Program-made: the position numbers and the translations under genes | Notes under the pieces: model-generated | Databases searched by the model: none | Seen by the model: only the letters and a program-made list of their open reading frames with translations | Told to the model about the DNA's origin: nothing | Part shown: positions 52,964-62,295 of the stretch, in pieces | How positions within the stretch are numbered: the first letter of the stretch is position 1 | Layout: each line of letters opens with the position of its first letter | DNA from: JBMDXB01 sp048594975 | GTDB lineage: Bacteria > Acidobacteriota > Vicinamibacteria > Vicinamibacterales > 2-12-FULL-66-21 | DNA length: 64,000 nucleotides | Assembly (NCBI GenBank): GCA_048594975.1 | Contig: JBMDXQ010000088.1 | Span: 1 to 64,000 of the forward strand | Reading direction: 5' to 3'

Positions 52964-54265
52964 CTACACCTCCAGCTTCCACGGCCCGCGGTACTTCGCC
53001 TTCAGCGCCGGCTTGACGTTGGCCTGCTTCACCGTCCAGTTCGCCTCGTCCCAGTCCAGCCACGTCTGGTGCCGCATCGAGAGGTTGGCGAGGATGCAGG
53101 CGGTCGACGAGCGCACGCACGTCTCGATGTCGCTCGCCGGCTGCTCGCGCGTGCGGATGCACTCGATGAAGTTCCGCCAGTGCGGCAGGTTCATCTCGTT
53201 CATGTCACGGTCCTTCTCGAAGGTGAGCGGCGTGACCGACGACTTCTCGTTGGGGATCACGTAGCACCCGCCGCGCCGGACGATCAGCGTCGCCTCGGTC
53301 CCGTGAAACGAGGTTGCCACTCCATACCCGAACATCGGCATCGGGCTGGCGGTGCGGCTCTCGTAGGTCAGCAGGAACTTCGGGTAGCGGAACGTCGCCA
53401 GCATCGTGTCCGGCGTCTCCGCGTTGTCATCGACGTACAGCTTCGCACCCATCGCCGAGATCGACGTCGGCATCGGCTCGCCGTAGCACTGGTGGACCGG
53501 ATCGATCAGGTGCACGCCCCAGTCGGTCATCGCGCCGCCGGCGTAGTCCCAGAAGTAACGGAAGGTCGGGAAGTTCCTGACACCGACGCCCCAGCGGTTG
53601 CGGTTGAAGGGCACCTTCGGCGCCGGCCCCAGCCACATGTCCCAGTCGAGCCCCGCGGGCACGGCCTCGTCGGCCGGCTTGCCCCAGCGCTCCTTGGGCA
53701 CCGAGCCGGCCTGCCAGGTATGGCAGAACGTCACCTCGCCGATGAGGCCGCTCTGGATGATCTCCACCGCCTTCCTGAAATAGCCGCCCGATCGCTGCAT
53801 CGTCCCCGCCTGGACGACGCGCTTGTACTTGCGCGCCGCCTGCACCATCTTCTGGCCTTCCTCGACGTAGACCGATGCGGGCTTCTCGACGAACACGTCC
53901 TTCCCCTGCTTGCAGGCCTCGACGGTCATGTAGGCATGCCAGTGATCGGGCGTGGAGATACAGACGGCATCGATCGCCTTGTCGGCGAGGATTTCACGGA
54001 AGTCCTTCACCGCCTTCACGGTCCTGCCCGCCTGTCCGGCCGCGGCGACGGCCTTCTCCAGCGCCGGCTGGTAGACGTCGCACAGCGCGGCCGGTTCGAC
54101 GGTGTCAGTGAGCTTCAGCGCGTGGCCCAGGTTGCTCGAGCCCATGGCCCCGACGCCGATGAACCCTACGGCGATGCGTTCGTTGGCGCCGCGCACGCGG
54201 CCGGTGAACAGGGCGGTGGTCAGCGCCGCCACGCCGCCCTTGAGCACGTCTCGTCTGTCGATCAT
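52964..54265 (-). CDS. Gfo/Idh/MocA family oxidoreductase, exported
   Basis: 433 residues. N-terminus MIDRRDVLKGGVAALTTALF with a twin-arginine-type RRDVLKG, so probably Tat-exported. NAD site VGFIGVGAMGSSNLGHALK, then CISTPDHWHAYMTVEACKQG and VEKPASVYVEEGQKM, and the C-terminal domain with WDYAGGAMTDWGVHLIDPVH. The family oxidises or epimerises sugars or inositol-like compounds. It lies downstream of the related gene at 54353-55600 on the same strand with 87 bases between, probably one operon. The substrate is unknown. Confidence 0.91.
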   Translation of the reverse strand: MIDRRDVLKGGVAALTTALFTGRVRGANERIAVGFIGVGAMGSSNLGHALKLTDTVEPAALCDVYQPALEKAVAAAGQAGRTVKAVKDFREILADKAIDAVCISTPDHWHAYMTVEACKQGKDVFVEKPASVYVEEGQKMVQAARKYKRVVQAGTMQRSGGYFRKAVEIIQSGLIGEVTFCHTWQAGSVPKERWGKPADEAVPAGLDWDMWLGPAPKVPFNRNRWGVGVRNFPTFRYFWDYAGGAMTDWGVHLIDPVHQCYGEPMPTSISAMGAKLYVDDNAETPDTMLATFRYPKFLLTYESRTASPMPMFGYGVATSFHGTEATLIVRRGGCYVIPNEKSSVTPLTFEKDRDMNEMNLPHWRNFIECIRTREQPASDIETCVRSSTACILANLSMRHQTWLDWDEANWTVKQANVKPALKAKYRGPWKLEV

Positions 54266-54352
54266 GATGAAGCCCCTCCACGCGTTCTTTCAGTTGCGGC
54301 GGGGGCCCACCCCCGCCGCCTGCCGGCGCTCGCCTGCGCTCGCGCCGGTGAT

Positions 54353-55600
54353 TCAGTCCTTCAATCCCTTCAGGTCGGCGAGGAGGCGCTCGTGGCTGCG
54401 CACGATCTCGTCCCAGGTCACCAGGCGGCCGCTGTAGGCCGCGGTCCGTCCGAGAATCGTCACCAGATTGCTGCGCACGCTCTCGCCCACGGTCCCGTTG
54501 CTGTGGTCCTTCCGCTCGACGGCGTCGTGGAACGCCGCGATGTTGCGGATCGCCCCTTCCTGGTAAATCGCCGACGTCTCGCCGCCGCGGTAGAAGTGCT
54601 TCCCTCGGATCAGCACCTGGCCGCCGTATTCAGTCTCCAGCACGCCCTCCGATCCGAACATGCGGTTTCTGATGCCCTCGGGCCGCGTGCCGTGGCTGTT
54701 GAACTGCCGCGAGCTGAACGTGATACCCACGTCGTCGGGGTACTCGAACACGAGGCTGAAGGTGTCCCAGCAGGTGCCGACCTGGCGGACCTTGCGGCCG
54801 CCGGTGCCGTATGCGCAGAGCGGCGGCCCGCCCATGATCCAGCTCGCCACGTCGAGCGCGTGGATGTTCTGCTCCGTGATGATGTCGCCCGAGAGCTCGC
54901 GGGAAAGACCCCACGCGCGGAGCCGGTCCTCAGGGTCGCGCGAGCGCGCGTACTCGGCCTGCCCCTCGAACGGATCCTCGGCGTGATACGTCGCCTCGCC
55001 GAAGGCGAAGCGGCCGATCGCGCCGCCGTGCACGCGCCGGATGGCGTCGATGAAGAAGTCGTCGGCGCGGGTCTGGAAGTCGACGAGGAAGCAGAGCCCG
55101 TTCGCCGTCGCCTTGGCGGCGCACTCTTCGATCGTCCTGCACCCGGGCACGTCCACCGCGACCGGCTTGGCGAGGTAGACGTGCTTGCCGGCGGCGACGG
55201 CGTCGGCCGCCTGCGAGGGATGGAAGTACGGCGGCGTCTCGATCGCGACCGCGTCCGTCTTCTGCTCGAGCAGCCGCTTGTAGCCGGACAGGCCCGTAAA
55301 GCGGCGCTCCGGCGGAACCCCGAGCGTCTCGCCCAGCCGGTTGACGCGATCGGCGAAGTAGTCGGCGGCGGCGACGATGTCGTAGCCGCCGTGCTTCTGG
55401 AAGAGGTTCGCGATCCAGCTGCCGCGGCCGCCGCAGCCGATGATGCCGAGGGTCACCGTGTTCTGAATGCCGCCGCTGGCTGCGTGCGCGGCGCGGGCGG
55501 CAGAGAGCGCGAGCGCGGCGGCGCCGGCATCAGCCAGGAAGCGGCGGCGCGAGAGGCCCTCCTGCCGCGACGAATAGGCGTCCCTCGCTGCCACTGACAT
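54353..55600 (-). CDS. Gfo/Idh/MocA family oxidoreductase, Tat-exported
   Basis: 415 residues. Clear Tat signal LSRRRFLADAGAAALALSAA. Rossmann motif LGIIGCGGRGSWIANLFQKH, then IETPPYFHPSQAADAVAAGK and YLAKPVAVDVPGCRTIE, where the EKP lysine is kept as AKP. First gene of a pair with the enzyme downstream; both have the fold of exported Planctomycetota and Acidobacteriota oxidoreductases and differ from each other enough to have separate substrates. Likely periplasmic sugar chemistry together with the DUF1080 and ThuA proteins; inference from context. Confidence 0.9.
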   Translation of the reverse strand: MSVAARDAYSSRQEGLSRRRFLADAGAAALALSAARAAHAASGGIQNTVTLGIIGCGGRGSWIANLFQKHGGYDIVAAADYFADRVNRLGETLGVPPERRFTGLSGYKRLLEQKTDAVAIETPPYFHPSQAADAVAAGKHVYLAKPVAVDVPGCRTIEECAAKATANGLCFLVDFQTRADDFFIDAIRRVHGGAIGRFAFGEATYHAEDPFEGQAEYARSRDPEDRLRAWGLSRELSGDIITEQNIHALDVASWIMGGPPLCAYGTGGRKVRQVGTCWDTFSLVFEYPDDVGITFSSRQFNSHGTRPEGIRNRMFGSEGVLETEYGGQVLIRGKHFYRGGETSAIYQEGAIRNIAAFHDAVERKDHSNGTVGESVRSNLVTILGRTAAYSGRLVTWDEIVRSHERLLADLKGLKD

Positions 55601-55849
55601 CGGAGTCGCTCCGCGTAACGGGTTTCGGGGTGGTGACGCCGGCCGTTTTGCCTTGGCCGCGGTCCTGCGGGCTCCACTGTAGCACCAGCCCCGTCCGGCC
55701 CGTCGTCATCTGCGAAGGCCTGGCGTCCGCGCCGGCCGGAGCGTCGCTCACGGCAGCAACTCGTCGCGGTTTCGGCGAGTCAGCGCCTACGAAGACCGAG
55801 CGAGATACCGGCGCCTGGACGTGTCGTCATCGTACCGCCCTGCACGAGA

Positions 55850-56164
55850 TTGCTGTCGAACGGGAGAGACATCCAGCAGCAGGGAATCGAGACGTTCAGG
55901 CGGCGCCAGGAAGAGCGAATCGGCCTGCTCGAGACCATGAGCGAGAGCTACGACGACGGCAGCCCGCGCTCCTTCTTCTGCCGGGCGGCGGCCTTGCTGG
56001 ATCCCGAGGACGTCAGACGCTCGTTGCAGGAGGCACGATCGGCGGTGCGAGCCATTCGCGGGACCGGCGGCATCGCCGCGCGGGCCACGGTTCTGAAGGA
56101 ATTCCTTGCCGAAGCCGCCGTCAGCGAGGGAATCGAGCTGAGGCCGAAGAAACGGGGAGCGTAG
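55850..56164 (+). CDS. small hypothetical protein
   Basis: 104 residues if the TTG at 55850 is used; the first ATG in frame is at 55938. Mostly helical and charged: IETFRRRQEERIGLLETMSE, SYDDGSPRSFFCRAAALLDP, and the tail ELRPKKRG. The phrase YDDGxSRSFFCxAAALLDxED is frequent in small uncharacterised bacterial proteins, which supports real coding. No membrane segment or signal. Divergent from the oxidoreductase pair by 249 bases. Function unknown. Confidence 0.55.
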   Translation: MLSNGRDIQQQGIETFRRRQEERIGLLETMSESYDDGSPRSFFCRAAALLDPEDVRRSLQEARSAVRAIRGTGGIAARATVLKEFLAEAAVSEGIELRPKKRGA

Positions 56165-56246
56165 TCCGCCTCCAATAGCGCCAATCGCTTCGCCTCTTCC
56201 ACCGCCCATCCAGCCAGCCCCCGGCCCACCAGACGGCAGTCATGGC

Positions 56247-56966
56247 TCATCGGGTCCTCGCGGCAATCTCCTGTATTGCTGCGTCACTCTTCTTGCGGCC
56301 GAGCTCGAGGAACTTCGTCACGACCTCCACGACCTTGTGAATCCCGTCGGCTCCTCCGCCGAGCAGGGCGCCGGTGAGCAGGATGTCCATGGTCTTGAAC
56401 ATCGCTCCCGGTGTCACGCCGGTGGCGAGCATGGTTTCCATCAGCCTCACGCCGCAGAGCGCGACGAGGACGCCGACCGAACCGCCGGCGAGGAAGGCAA
56501 TCCGGGTCGTCTCCGCCGCACGTTTCGCGAGCTCGCCTTCAGCCTTCGCTTCTGTAGCCGCCGCTGCGTCCGCGACCGCGTTCGGATCCGATGTCGTCGG
56601 GACGGCCTGCACCTCGGTGGGGAACGTCGCGCTGAGCGCGCGAAAGGTGCCGGCGGCCAGCGCGATGTCGACCACGGCCTCGACGCTGCTGGGCTTCGCC
56701 ACGGCCTGCACCGCGGCGAGTCTCGCGCTCCTCGCGGTGTCCCGCACAGCCTCCAGCTCGCGATCCTTGGGTTTTCGAAAGATCCCGAAGAATACCTCCA
56801 GGAATCGCTCGATCAGGACCGCCACGACGACGAGCGGCACCAGCGTGCTGGTGAACATCTGCACGTTGAAGGGCGCGAAACGGACGCTTCCCAGCCAGTT
56901 GGCGATGACGCCGACGATCGCGACGACAATGACGAGGGTCAGCCATACGATGTACGCGATTCGCAT
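56247..56966 (-). CDS. hypothetical membrane protein
   Basis: 239 residues from the ATG at 56966, which gives a first helix (YIVWLTLVIVVAIVGVIANW) and second helix (LVPLVVVAVLIERFLEVFFG). Two more hydrophobic segments lie in the C-terminal part (IAFLAGGSVGVLVALCGVRL and ILLTGALLGGGADGIHKVVE), separated by an Ala/Glu-rich soluble region. The frame opens 141 codons earlier, but that part is antisense to the next gene. No family recognised; topology suggests an inner-membrane protein with a cytoplasmic middle. Confidence 0.65.
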   Translation of the reverse strand: MRIAYIVWLTLVIVVAIVGVIANWLGSVRFAPFNVQMFTSTLVPLVVVAVLIERFLEVFFGIFRKPKDRELEAVRDTARSARLAAVQAVAKPSSVEAVVDIALAAGTFRALSATFPTEVQAVPTTSDPNAVADAAAATEAKAEGELAKRAAETTRIAFLAGGSVGVLVALCGVRLMETMLATGVTPGAMFKTMDILLTGALLGGGADGIHKVVEVVTKFLELGRKKSDAAIQEIAARTR

Positions 56967-57084
56967 GATGCTCCTTTCGCCGGCACCCGCGCGCGACGGG
57001 GCGTCGTAACGTTCGGCAAAGCCTGGGTGTGCTGATTTGCCGGGGATCTTACACCCCTCCAACGGCGAGTGGCTACAATCAGCT

Positions 57085-58347
57085 ATGCGCAAGAGCCGCG
57101 GACCGTCGCCACGCCACGTCTTCGCGCTGGGCATGCTGTCGCTCCTTGCGGTGTTCGGAGCCGCCGACCATCGTCTGCCCGCCGCCGCGGCGTCGTTCGG
57201 TGCCGACCTCGCCTTCCTGCAGCAGCACACGAAGCTGGTCGTCCTCTCGGGTGCCTCGGGCGTGCGGGTGGTCGTCGCGCCCGGGTACCAGGGACGCGTG
57301 ATGACGAGCACGACGGGCGGCGACGAGGGGCCGAGCTTCGGCTGGATCGGGCGCGCGGCGATCGCCTCCGGCGCCAGGCAGCCACACATGAACGTTTTCG
57401 GCGGCGAGGATCGGTTCTGGCTCGGGCCCGAAGGCGGCCAGTACGCGCTGTACTTCAGGGCGGGTGACCCGTTCGACTTCGCGCACTGGCAGGTGCCCGA
57501 GCCGATCGACTGGGGCGCATGGGAGATCGCGCGCCGGTCGCCGACCGAGGTTCGGTTTCACAAGCGCATGACGCTCGACAACTACGCGCGCGCGCGCTTC
57601 GACATCGACGTCGATCGCACGGTCCGGCTGCTTGGCGCGGCGGACGTGGCGAAGCATCTCGGCATCGCGCCGGGAGCCGGCGTGCGAGCGGTTGCCTTCG
57701 AATCGGTGAACACGGTCACAAACTCGGGCGCCGCGGCGTGGCAGCGGGATTCAGGGCTCGTGTCCATCTGGATCCTCGGGCAGTTCAACCCGTCGCCGCA
57801 GACGACGGTCGTCATTCCGTTTGCGCCGGGGCCGGAGGCGGCGCTCGGTCCCGTCGTCAACGACGCCTACTTCGGCACCGTGCCGCCCGACCGCCTGGCG
57901 GTCAGGAACGACGTCGTGCTGTTCAAGGCCGACGGGCAGCACCGCAGCAAGATCGGCCTGTCGCGGTCGCGCGCGCGGCCCATCGCCGGCAGCTACGACG
58001 CGGCCGGCCGTGTGCTGACTCTGGTGCAGTACACTCGTCCGGCGGGCGCGGCCGAGTACGTGAACTCGATGTGGGAGATCCAGCGCGATCCCTACGGCGG
58101 CGACGTCATCAACAGCTACAACGACGGGCCACCCGCGCCGGGCGCGGCGCCGCTCGGTCCCTTCTACGAGCTGGAGACCTCGTCGCCGGCGCTGGCGCTG
58201 GCGGCGAAGGACCGCTACACGCACGTCCACCGGACGGTCCATCTCACCGGCGGCGAAGCGGACCTCGATCGCATCGCGCGGGCGACGTTGAAGGTCGGTC
58301 TCGCCGCCGTGACCAGCACCCGCTCTCCCGGAGGCGGCGGCCGGTGA
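57085..58347 (+). CDS. DUF6786 family exported protein
   Basis: 420 residues. Signal region RHVFALGMLSLLAVFGAADH. The family core is GRVMTSTTGGDEGPSFGWIG, NVFGGEDRFWLGPEGGQYAL and FDFAHWQVPEPID, conserved in a group of exported proteins from Acidobacteriota, Bacteroidota and Planctomycetota. The fold is probably a galactose-mutarotase-like beta-sandwich; function unknown. A TACAAT box (57074-57079) lies five bases before the ATG, so the message may be leaderless. The stop overlaps the GTG of the S1 gene. Confidence 0.75.
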   Translation: MRKSRGPSPRHVFALGMLSLLAVFGAADHRLPAAAASFGADLAFLQQHTKLVVLSGASGVRVVVAPGYQGRVMTSTTGGDEGPSFGWIGRAAIASGARQPHMNVFGGEDRFWLGPEGGQYALYFRAGDPFDFAHWQVPEPIDWGAWEIARRSPTEVRFHKRMTLDNYARARFDIDVDRTVRLLGAADVAKHLGIAPGAGVRAVAFESVNTVTNSGAAAWQRDSGLVSIWILGQFNPSPQTTVVIPFAPGPEAALGPVVNDAYFGTVPPDRLAVRNDVVLFKADGQHRSKIGLSRSRARPIAGSYDAAGRVLTLVQYTRPAGAAEYVNSMWEIQRDPYGGDVINSYNDGPPAPGAAPLGPFYELETSSPALALAAKDRYTHVHRTVHLTGGEADLDRIARATLKVGLAAVTSTRSPGGGGR

Positions 58348-59528
58348 GCGAACCCGAGGAAGACTTCGCCGCGATGTTCGAGGCTTCGCTGAAGGCGAAG
58401 CGCATCGACAAAGGGCAAACCATCGAGGGGACGATCGTCGCGATCGGTCACGAGGTGGCCTTCGTCGACGTCGGCGGCAAGGGCGAGGCGACCATCGACG
58501 CCGACGAGCTCAAAGACGAGGACGGTGCGATCGACGTTGCCGTCGGCGACCGCATCCAGGCGGTCGTCGTGTCGACTGCCGGCGGGCTGACGCTCTCCCG
58601 CAAGCTGGCGCGCGGCGCGGCGACGCGGCAGCAGCTCGAGGACGCGTTCCGCACCGGCCTTCCGGTGGAGGGCCGTGTCGAGCGGGCGGTGAAGGGCGGC
58701 TATGAGGTGCGCATTGCCGGGCAGCGTGCCTTCTGCCCGATCTCGCAGATCGACCTCCCGCGCGCGGAGCCCTCCGTGCACGAGGGCCGCGTGCACGAGT
58801 TCCGCATCGTCGAGTTCAAGGAGGGCGGCAGGAACCTGGTGGTGTCGCGCCGCGCCCTGATCGAGGAGCAGCAGCGCGCGGCCGCCGAGCGGGTGCGGCA
58901 GGCCATCGTGCCGGGCGCGATTGTCGCCGGGCGCGTGGCCTCGGTCCGCGACTTCGGCGCTTTCGTGGACCTCGGCGCGGGCGTCCAGGGCCTGCTGCAC
59001 GTCTCCGAGATGGGCTGGTCGCGCGTGTCCGACACCTCGGACGTGGTCAGGCCCGGCGACGAGATCACGGTCAAGGTGCTGCAGGTCGACGACGAGAAAC
59101 AGAAGATCTCGCTCGGGCTGAAGCAGCTCACCGCCGATCCGTGGTCGCACGTGACGGAGCGCTACGAGATCGGACAGGTCAAGATTGGCCGCGTCACGCG
59201 CGTCGTCGAGTTCGGCGCGTTCGTGGAGCTCGAGCCCGGCGTCGAAGCCCTGGCCCACGCGTCGACCTTCGAGTCGATGGGGAGATCCCGGAAATGGTCC
59301 GCCTCGGTCACGCCCGGAATGACCGGAGCGTTCGAAATCCTGAGCATCGACCCGGAGAAGAAGCGAATCGGCGTCGCGCCGGTTCCGGAGGGATCCGCAC
59401 GCGCCGCAGCGGCGGTGGCTCCGGATGAGCAGCGCGCGCATACGGATGCGCAGGACACCGGACCGGCGGAGCGGTTTGGATCGCTTGCCGACAAGCTGCG
59501 GGACGCGCTCAAGCCGCCAGAGAAGTAA
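58344..59528 (+). CDS. S1-domain RNA-binding protein (RpsA-like, four repeats)
   Basis: 394 residues from the GTG at 58344, which overlaps the previous stop (GTGA). Four S1 units: GTIVAIGHEVAFVDVGGKGE, GRVERAVKGGYEVRIAGQRA, GRVASVRDFGAFVDLGAGVQ and GRVTRVVEFGAFVELEPGVE. The third and fourth have the classical GLLHVSEM- and ALAHAST-type segments. It is shorter than ribosomal protein S1 (six repeats) and resembles the extra S1-like proteins of Acidobacteriota that bind RNA in translation or stress. Coupled translation with a DUF6786 gene has no obvious functional logic. Confidence 0.88.
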   Translation: MSEPEEDFAAMFEASLKAKRIDKGQTIEGTIVAIGHEVAFVDVGGKGEATIDADELKDEDGAIDVAVGDRIQAVVVSTAGGLTLSRKLARGAATRQQLEDAFRTGLPVEGRVERAVKGGYEVRIAGQRAFCPISQIDLPRAEPSVHEGRVHEFRIVEFKEGGRNLVVSRRALIEEQQRAAAERVRQAIVPGAIVAGRVASVRDFGAFVDLGAGVQGLLHVSEMGWSRVSDTSDVVRPGDEITVKVLQVDDEKQKISLGLKQLTADPWSHVTERYEIGQVKIGRVTRVVEFGAFVELEPGVEALAHASTFESMGRSRKWSASVTPGMTGAFEILSIDPEKKRIGVAPVPEGSARAAAAVAPDEQRAHTDAQDTGPAERFGSLADKLRDALKPPEK

Positions 59529-59649
59529 CGTCGCGTCGCGACGATGACTTTCGTGCCTTCGCGCCGAGCTGAGGGCTGCGTCACCGCTCGCGATCGCACG
59601 AACGACCGTCTGCTGCGCGATTCCCGCGCACCGACCGGCGAGACACGTC

Positions 59650-61290
59650 ATGCTCCGAACTCGAAGCTCCCCGCCCCCCGTGCTCGCGGCCGGCATCGCT
59701 GCTGCCGGCTGGCTGGCCGCGGCAGCCTTGCTGACCGATCGCGCGGTTCCCGGCGCGAGCGCGCAGATCCCGTCCGTCGATCCCCTCGCTGCGCGCGTCG
59801 ATCGTTACACCGGCCAGCAGCGCGTCGTCGTGATGACCGACATCGCGAACGAGCCGGACGACCAGATGTCGATGGTGCGCTTTCTCGTCTATGCAAACCA
59901 CTTCGACGTCGAGGGGCTGGTCGCGACGACGTCCACGTGGATGAGGAACAACGTCAGGCCGGATGTGCTTCACGCGCTGGTGGAGGCCTACCAGCAGGTG
60001 CAGCCGCGGCTGGCCGAGCACGAACGGGGCTTCCCCTCCGCGGCCGCGCTCCGCGCGGTCGTCGTATCCGGGCAGCCGTCGTACGGCATGGCCGCCGTCG
60101 GAGCGGGGAAGACGTCCGCCGGGGCCGAGCTGATCCTCCGCTCGGCAGCCCGCGACGATCCCCGCCCGCTGTGGGTGCTGGCCTGGGGCGGCGCCAACAC
60201 GCTCGCGCAGTCGCTCCTCGATGCGCGGTCGCGGCTGCCGCCGGCGCAGCTCGAGGCGCTCGTGTCGAAGCTGCGCGTCTACTCGATATCAGACCAGGAC
60301 GATGCAGGGCCGTGGATCCGCCGCGAGTTCCCGGGGCTCGCCTACATCGTTCTGCCGTCGACCCCGGACGGCCAGCAGTACTACCTGGCGACGTGGACGG
60401 GCATCAGCGGCGATGGCTTCTACCGCAACGCGTCGGGGGCCGACTTCAGCACCTTCACCGACGAGTGGGTGAACGCGAATGTCCGCCGCAAGGGACCGCT
60501 CGGCACGCTCTATCCAGTGCCCTGCTGCATTCACGAAGGGGACACGCCGTCGTTCCTCGGCCTCATCGACAACGGGCTGGCGAGCGCCATGAGCCCGACC
60601 TACGGCGGGTGGGGCGGCCGCTACGTGTGGCGGACGCATTACGGCGAGATGCGGCCGACGTGGACGCAGGGAGGGGACTCGTATCCGGGGCGCGACAGCT
60701 CGAGGGACACCGTGACGGGGGCGGACGGGCGGACCTACACGTCCGACCAGGCGACGATCTGGCGGTGGCGGCGAGCGTTTCAGCACGACTTCGCCGCGCG
60801 GATGGACTGGACCGTGAAGAGCGTCGGGGACGCCAACCACAATCCGGACGTGGTCGTGAACGGGGAACGGGGGAAGGGGCCGGTGTCGATCGACGCGGCC
60901 GTCGGCGGTCCGGTCACACTCGACGCCGCGGGCACCCGCGACCCTGACGGCGACCGGCTAAGCTACCACTGGTTCTTTTATCCCGAGGCCGGCACGGGCA
61001 TCCCCGGCCGGCCGGCTGCGATCGGCCGCACGTCGGCGCCTGCCGGAGGCGTTGCCGGCGAGGGCGGTATTCCTTCCGCGCCGCCCGGCGGCCCGCGCCA
61101 GCCGCCGCCCCGCGTGACGATCGCCGATGCCAACAGGCCTCGTGCCACGGTCACGCCGCAGGTTGCCGGCACCGCGCACATCATCGTCGCGGTGGAGGAC
61201 GAGGGCATGCCGCCGCTCACGTCCTACCGGCGGATCGTTCTGAGCATCAAGAGCAGCGGTAAAGAGGACGCGCACGCGGCCAGGTGGTAA
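59650..61290 (+). CDS. DUF1593 protein, nucleoside-hydrolase-like, exported
   Basis: 546 residues. Signal region (about 8-38), then a nucleoside-hydrolase-like fold: RVVVMTDIANEPDDQMSMVR with the calcium-type D-x-x-N-E-x-D-D, PLWVLAWGGANTLAQSLLDA, and a C-terminal domain (from about 400) that resembles an Ig/PKD-type module (GPVTLDAAGTRDPDGDRLSY). This is the DUF1593/DUF4959 layout often labelled cellulose-binding. A glycosidic N- or O-ribosyl-type hydrolase activity is possible but not shown. Stand-alone gene, 121 bases after the S1 gene. Confidence 0.85.
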   Translation: MLRTRSSPPPVLAAGIAAAGWLAAAALLTDRAVPGASAQIPSVDPLAARVDRYTGQQRVVVMTDIANEPDDQMSMVRFLVYANHFDVEGLVATTSTWMRNNVRPDVLHALVEAYQQVQPRLAEHERGFPSAAALRAVVVSGQPSYGMAAVGAGKTSAGAELILRSAARDDPRPLWVLAWGGANTLAQSLLDARSRLPPAQLEALVSKLRVYSISDQDDAGPWIRREFPGLAYIVLPSTPDGQQYYLATWTGISGDGFYRNASGADFSTFTDEWVNANVRRKGPLGTLYPVPCCIHEGDTPSFLGLIDNGLASAMSPTYGGWGGRYVWRTHYGEMRPTWTQGGDSYPGRDSSRDTVTGADGRTYTSDQATIWRWRRAFQHDFAARMDWTVKSVGDANHNPDVVVNGERGKGPVSIDAAVGGPVTLDAAGTRDPDGDRLSYHWFFYPEAGTGIPGRPAAIGRTSAPAGGVAGEGGIPSAPPGGPRQPPPRVTIADANRPRATVTPQVAGTAHIIVAVEDEGMPPLTSYRRIVLSIKSSGKEDAHAARW

Positions 61291-61373
61291 GTGGTAAGCG
61301 GAAGGTGGCAAATGGCCAGGAGCGAGACGTAAGAAGCACGCTGCCGGCCGAGTAGGTGCGGCTCCAGCTCCTG

Positions 61374-61922
61374 TCAGCGGTCGGCGGAAACGGCGACGAT
61401 GATCCACGTGGCGTCGCCGAACTCGGCCTCGTCGAACAACTTGATCGTGCGCGGCTCGAACCAGAAGAGCCGGTATTCGAGGCCGGGTTCTCCCGGCGAC
61501 AGGCTTCGCCGCCACGATTCGAACGCCGGAAAACGGGTGCCGTACACGTATTCCGCGCGGTGCATGTCCTGCCCCCGCGCCTCTGCGCACCGCCCGAGCA
61601 ACTGCAGGCCCCGGTCCGGGCGCGTCCACTCCTGCGTCGAGGCGAACACCGCCACGGCCATCGACGGATTGGCCACCAGGTTGCGGCAGTGGATCGAGCC
61701 GGGATGCGACAGGAAGCACAGCTCGAAGTCGTCCGTGAACGCGAAATAGGCCGCGTGAATGTGCGCCTTCCCGTCCGGCGTGACGGTGGCGCACGCGCAG
61801 AGCGGCGTCACGTTCAGCGCGCTGCTGATGCGCTGCCGCACGCGGGGCTCCTCCGGAGGCGGCGCAGGGTGTGCCGCGCCGTCCGCGCGAAGCACGTCGA
61901 TCCGGGTGAATTCGATTGCCAC
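61374..61922 (-). CDS. pyridoxamine-phosphate-oxidase-like split-barrel protein
   Basis: 182 residues from the GTG at 61922 (MAIEFTRIDVLRADG). Core of the FMN-binding split barrel: LCACATVTPDGKAHIHAAYF, LCFLSHPGSIHCRNLVANPS and MAVAVFASTQEW, with GLQLLGRCAE further on. Such proteins bind FMN or F420 or are general flavin-dependent reductases; the substrate is unknown. The frame is open far upstream, but only from 61922 does it look like the family. Convergent with the DUF1593 gene. Confidence 0.78.
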   Translation of the reverse strand: MAIEFTRIDVLRADGAAHPAPPPEEPRVRQRISSALNVTPLCACATVTPDGKAHIHAAYFAFTDDFELCFLSHPGSIHCRNLVANPSMAVAVFASTQEWTRPDRGLQLLGRCAEARGQDMHRAEYVYGTRFPAFESWRRSLSPGEPGLEYRLFWFEPRTIKLFDEAEFGDATWIIVAVSADR

Positions 61923-62295
61923 GTTGCCGACGGCAGCGTCAGCTGCCCCTATCAGATTACGACGCCGGTCGGGCCCCAGCCGCGAACACGAGGAGTGTCC
62001 AGCTGGACCAGCGTGACCGGCGGGAAGGCTCCGGCGTCTCACGCACGCGACGGCGTTTTTCTTCGCGGATGCGACGGGCTCGACCGGCTCAACCGCTGGT
62101 AACATACCCCTCATCATCGCCTCCGACGAGCAGCAGGTAAGACCCGCGGCAGGCCGACGCGTCAGCGTGCGCGCGATCTCGCGCCCGCTGCCACCCCACG
62201 CACCCGGCCATGCTTCGCCATTCGCTTGCCGGCGGCTCGTCCTCGTACCATTCAACTTCCGGCCGGGCTGTCGCGCCCGGCCATGGAGGCGGACC
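61923..62295. other. gap upstream of the carboxylesterase with a 5' hairpin
   Basis: Nothing gene-like. GGCCGGGC (62261-62268) pairs perfectly with GCCCGGCC (62275-62282), an 8-bp hairpin ending two bases before the GGAGG ribosome site (62285-62289) of the esterase gene; it could limit access of the ribosome. Confidence 0.45.
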
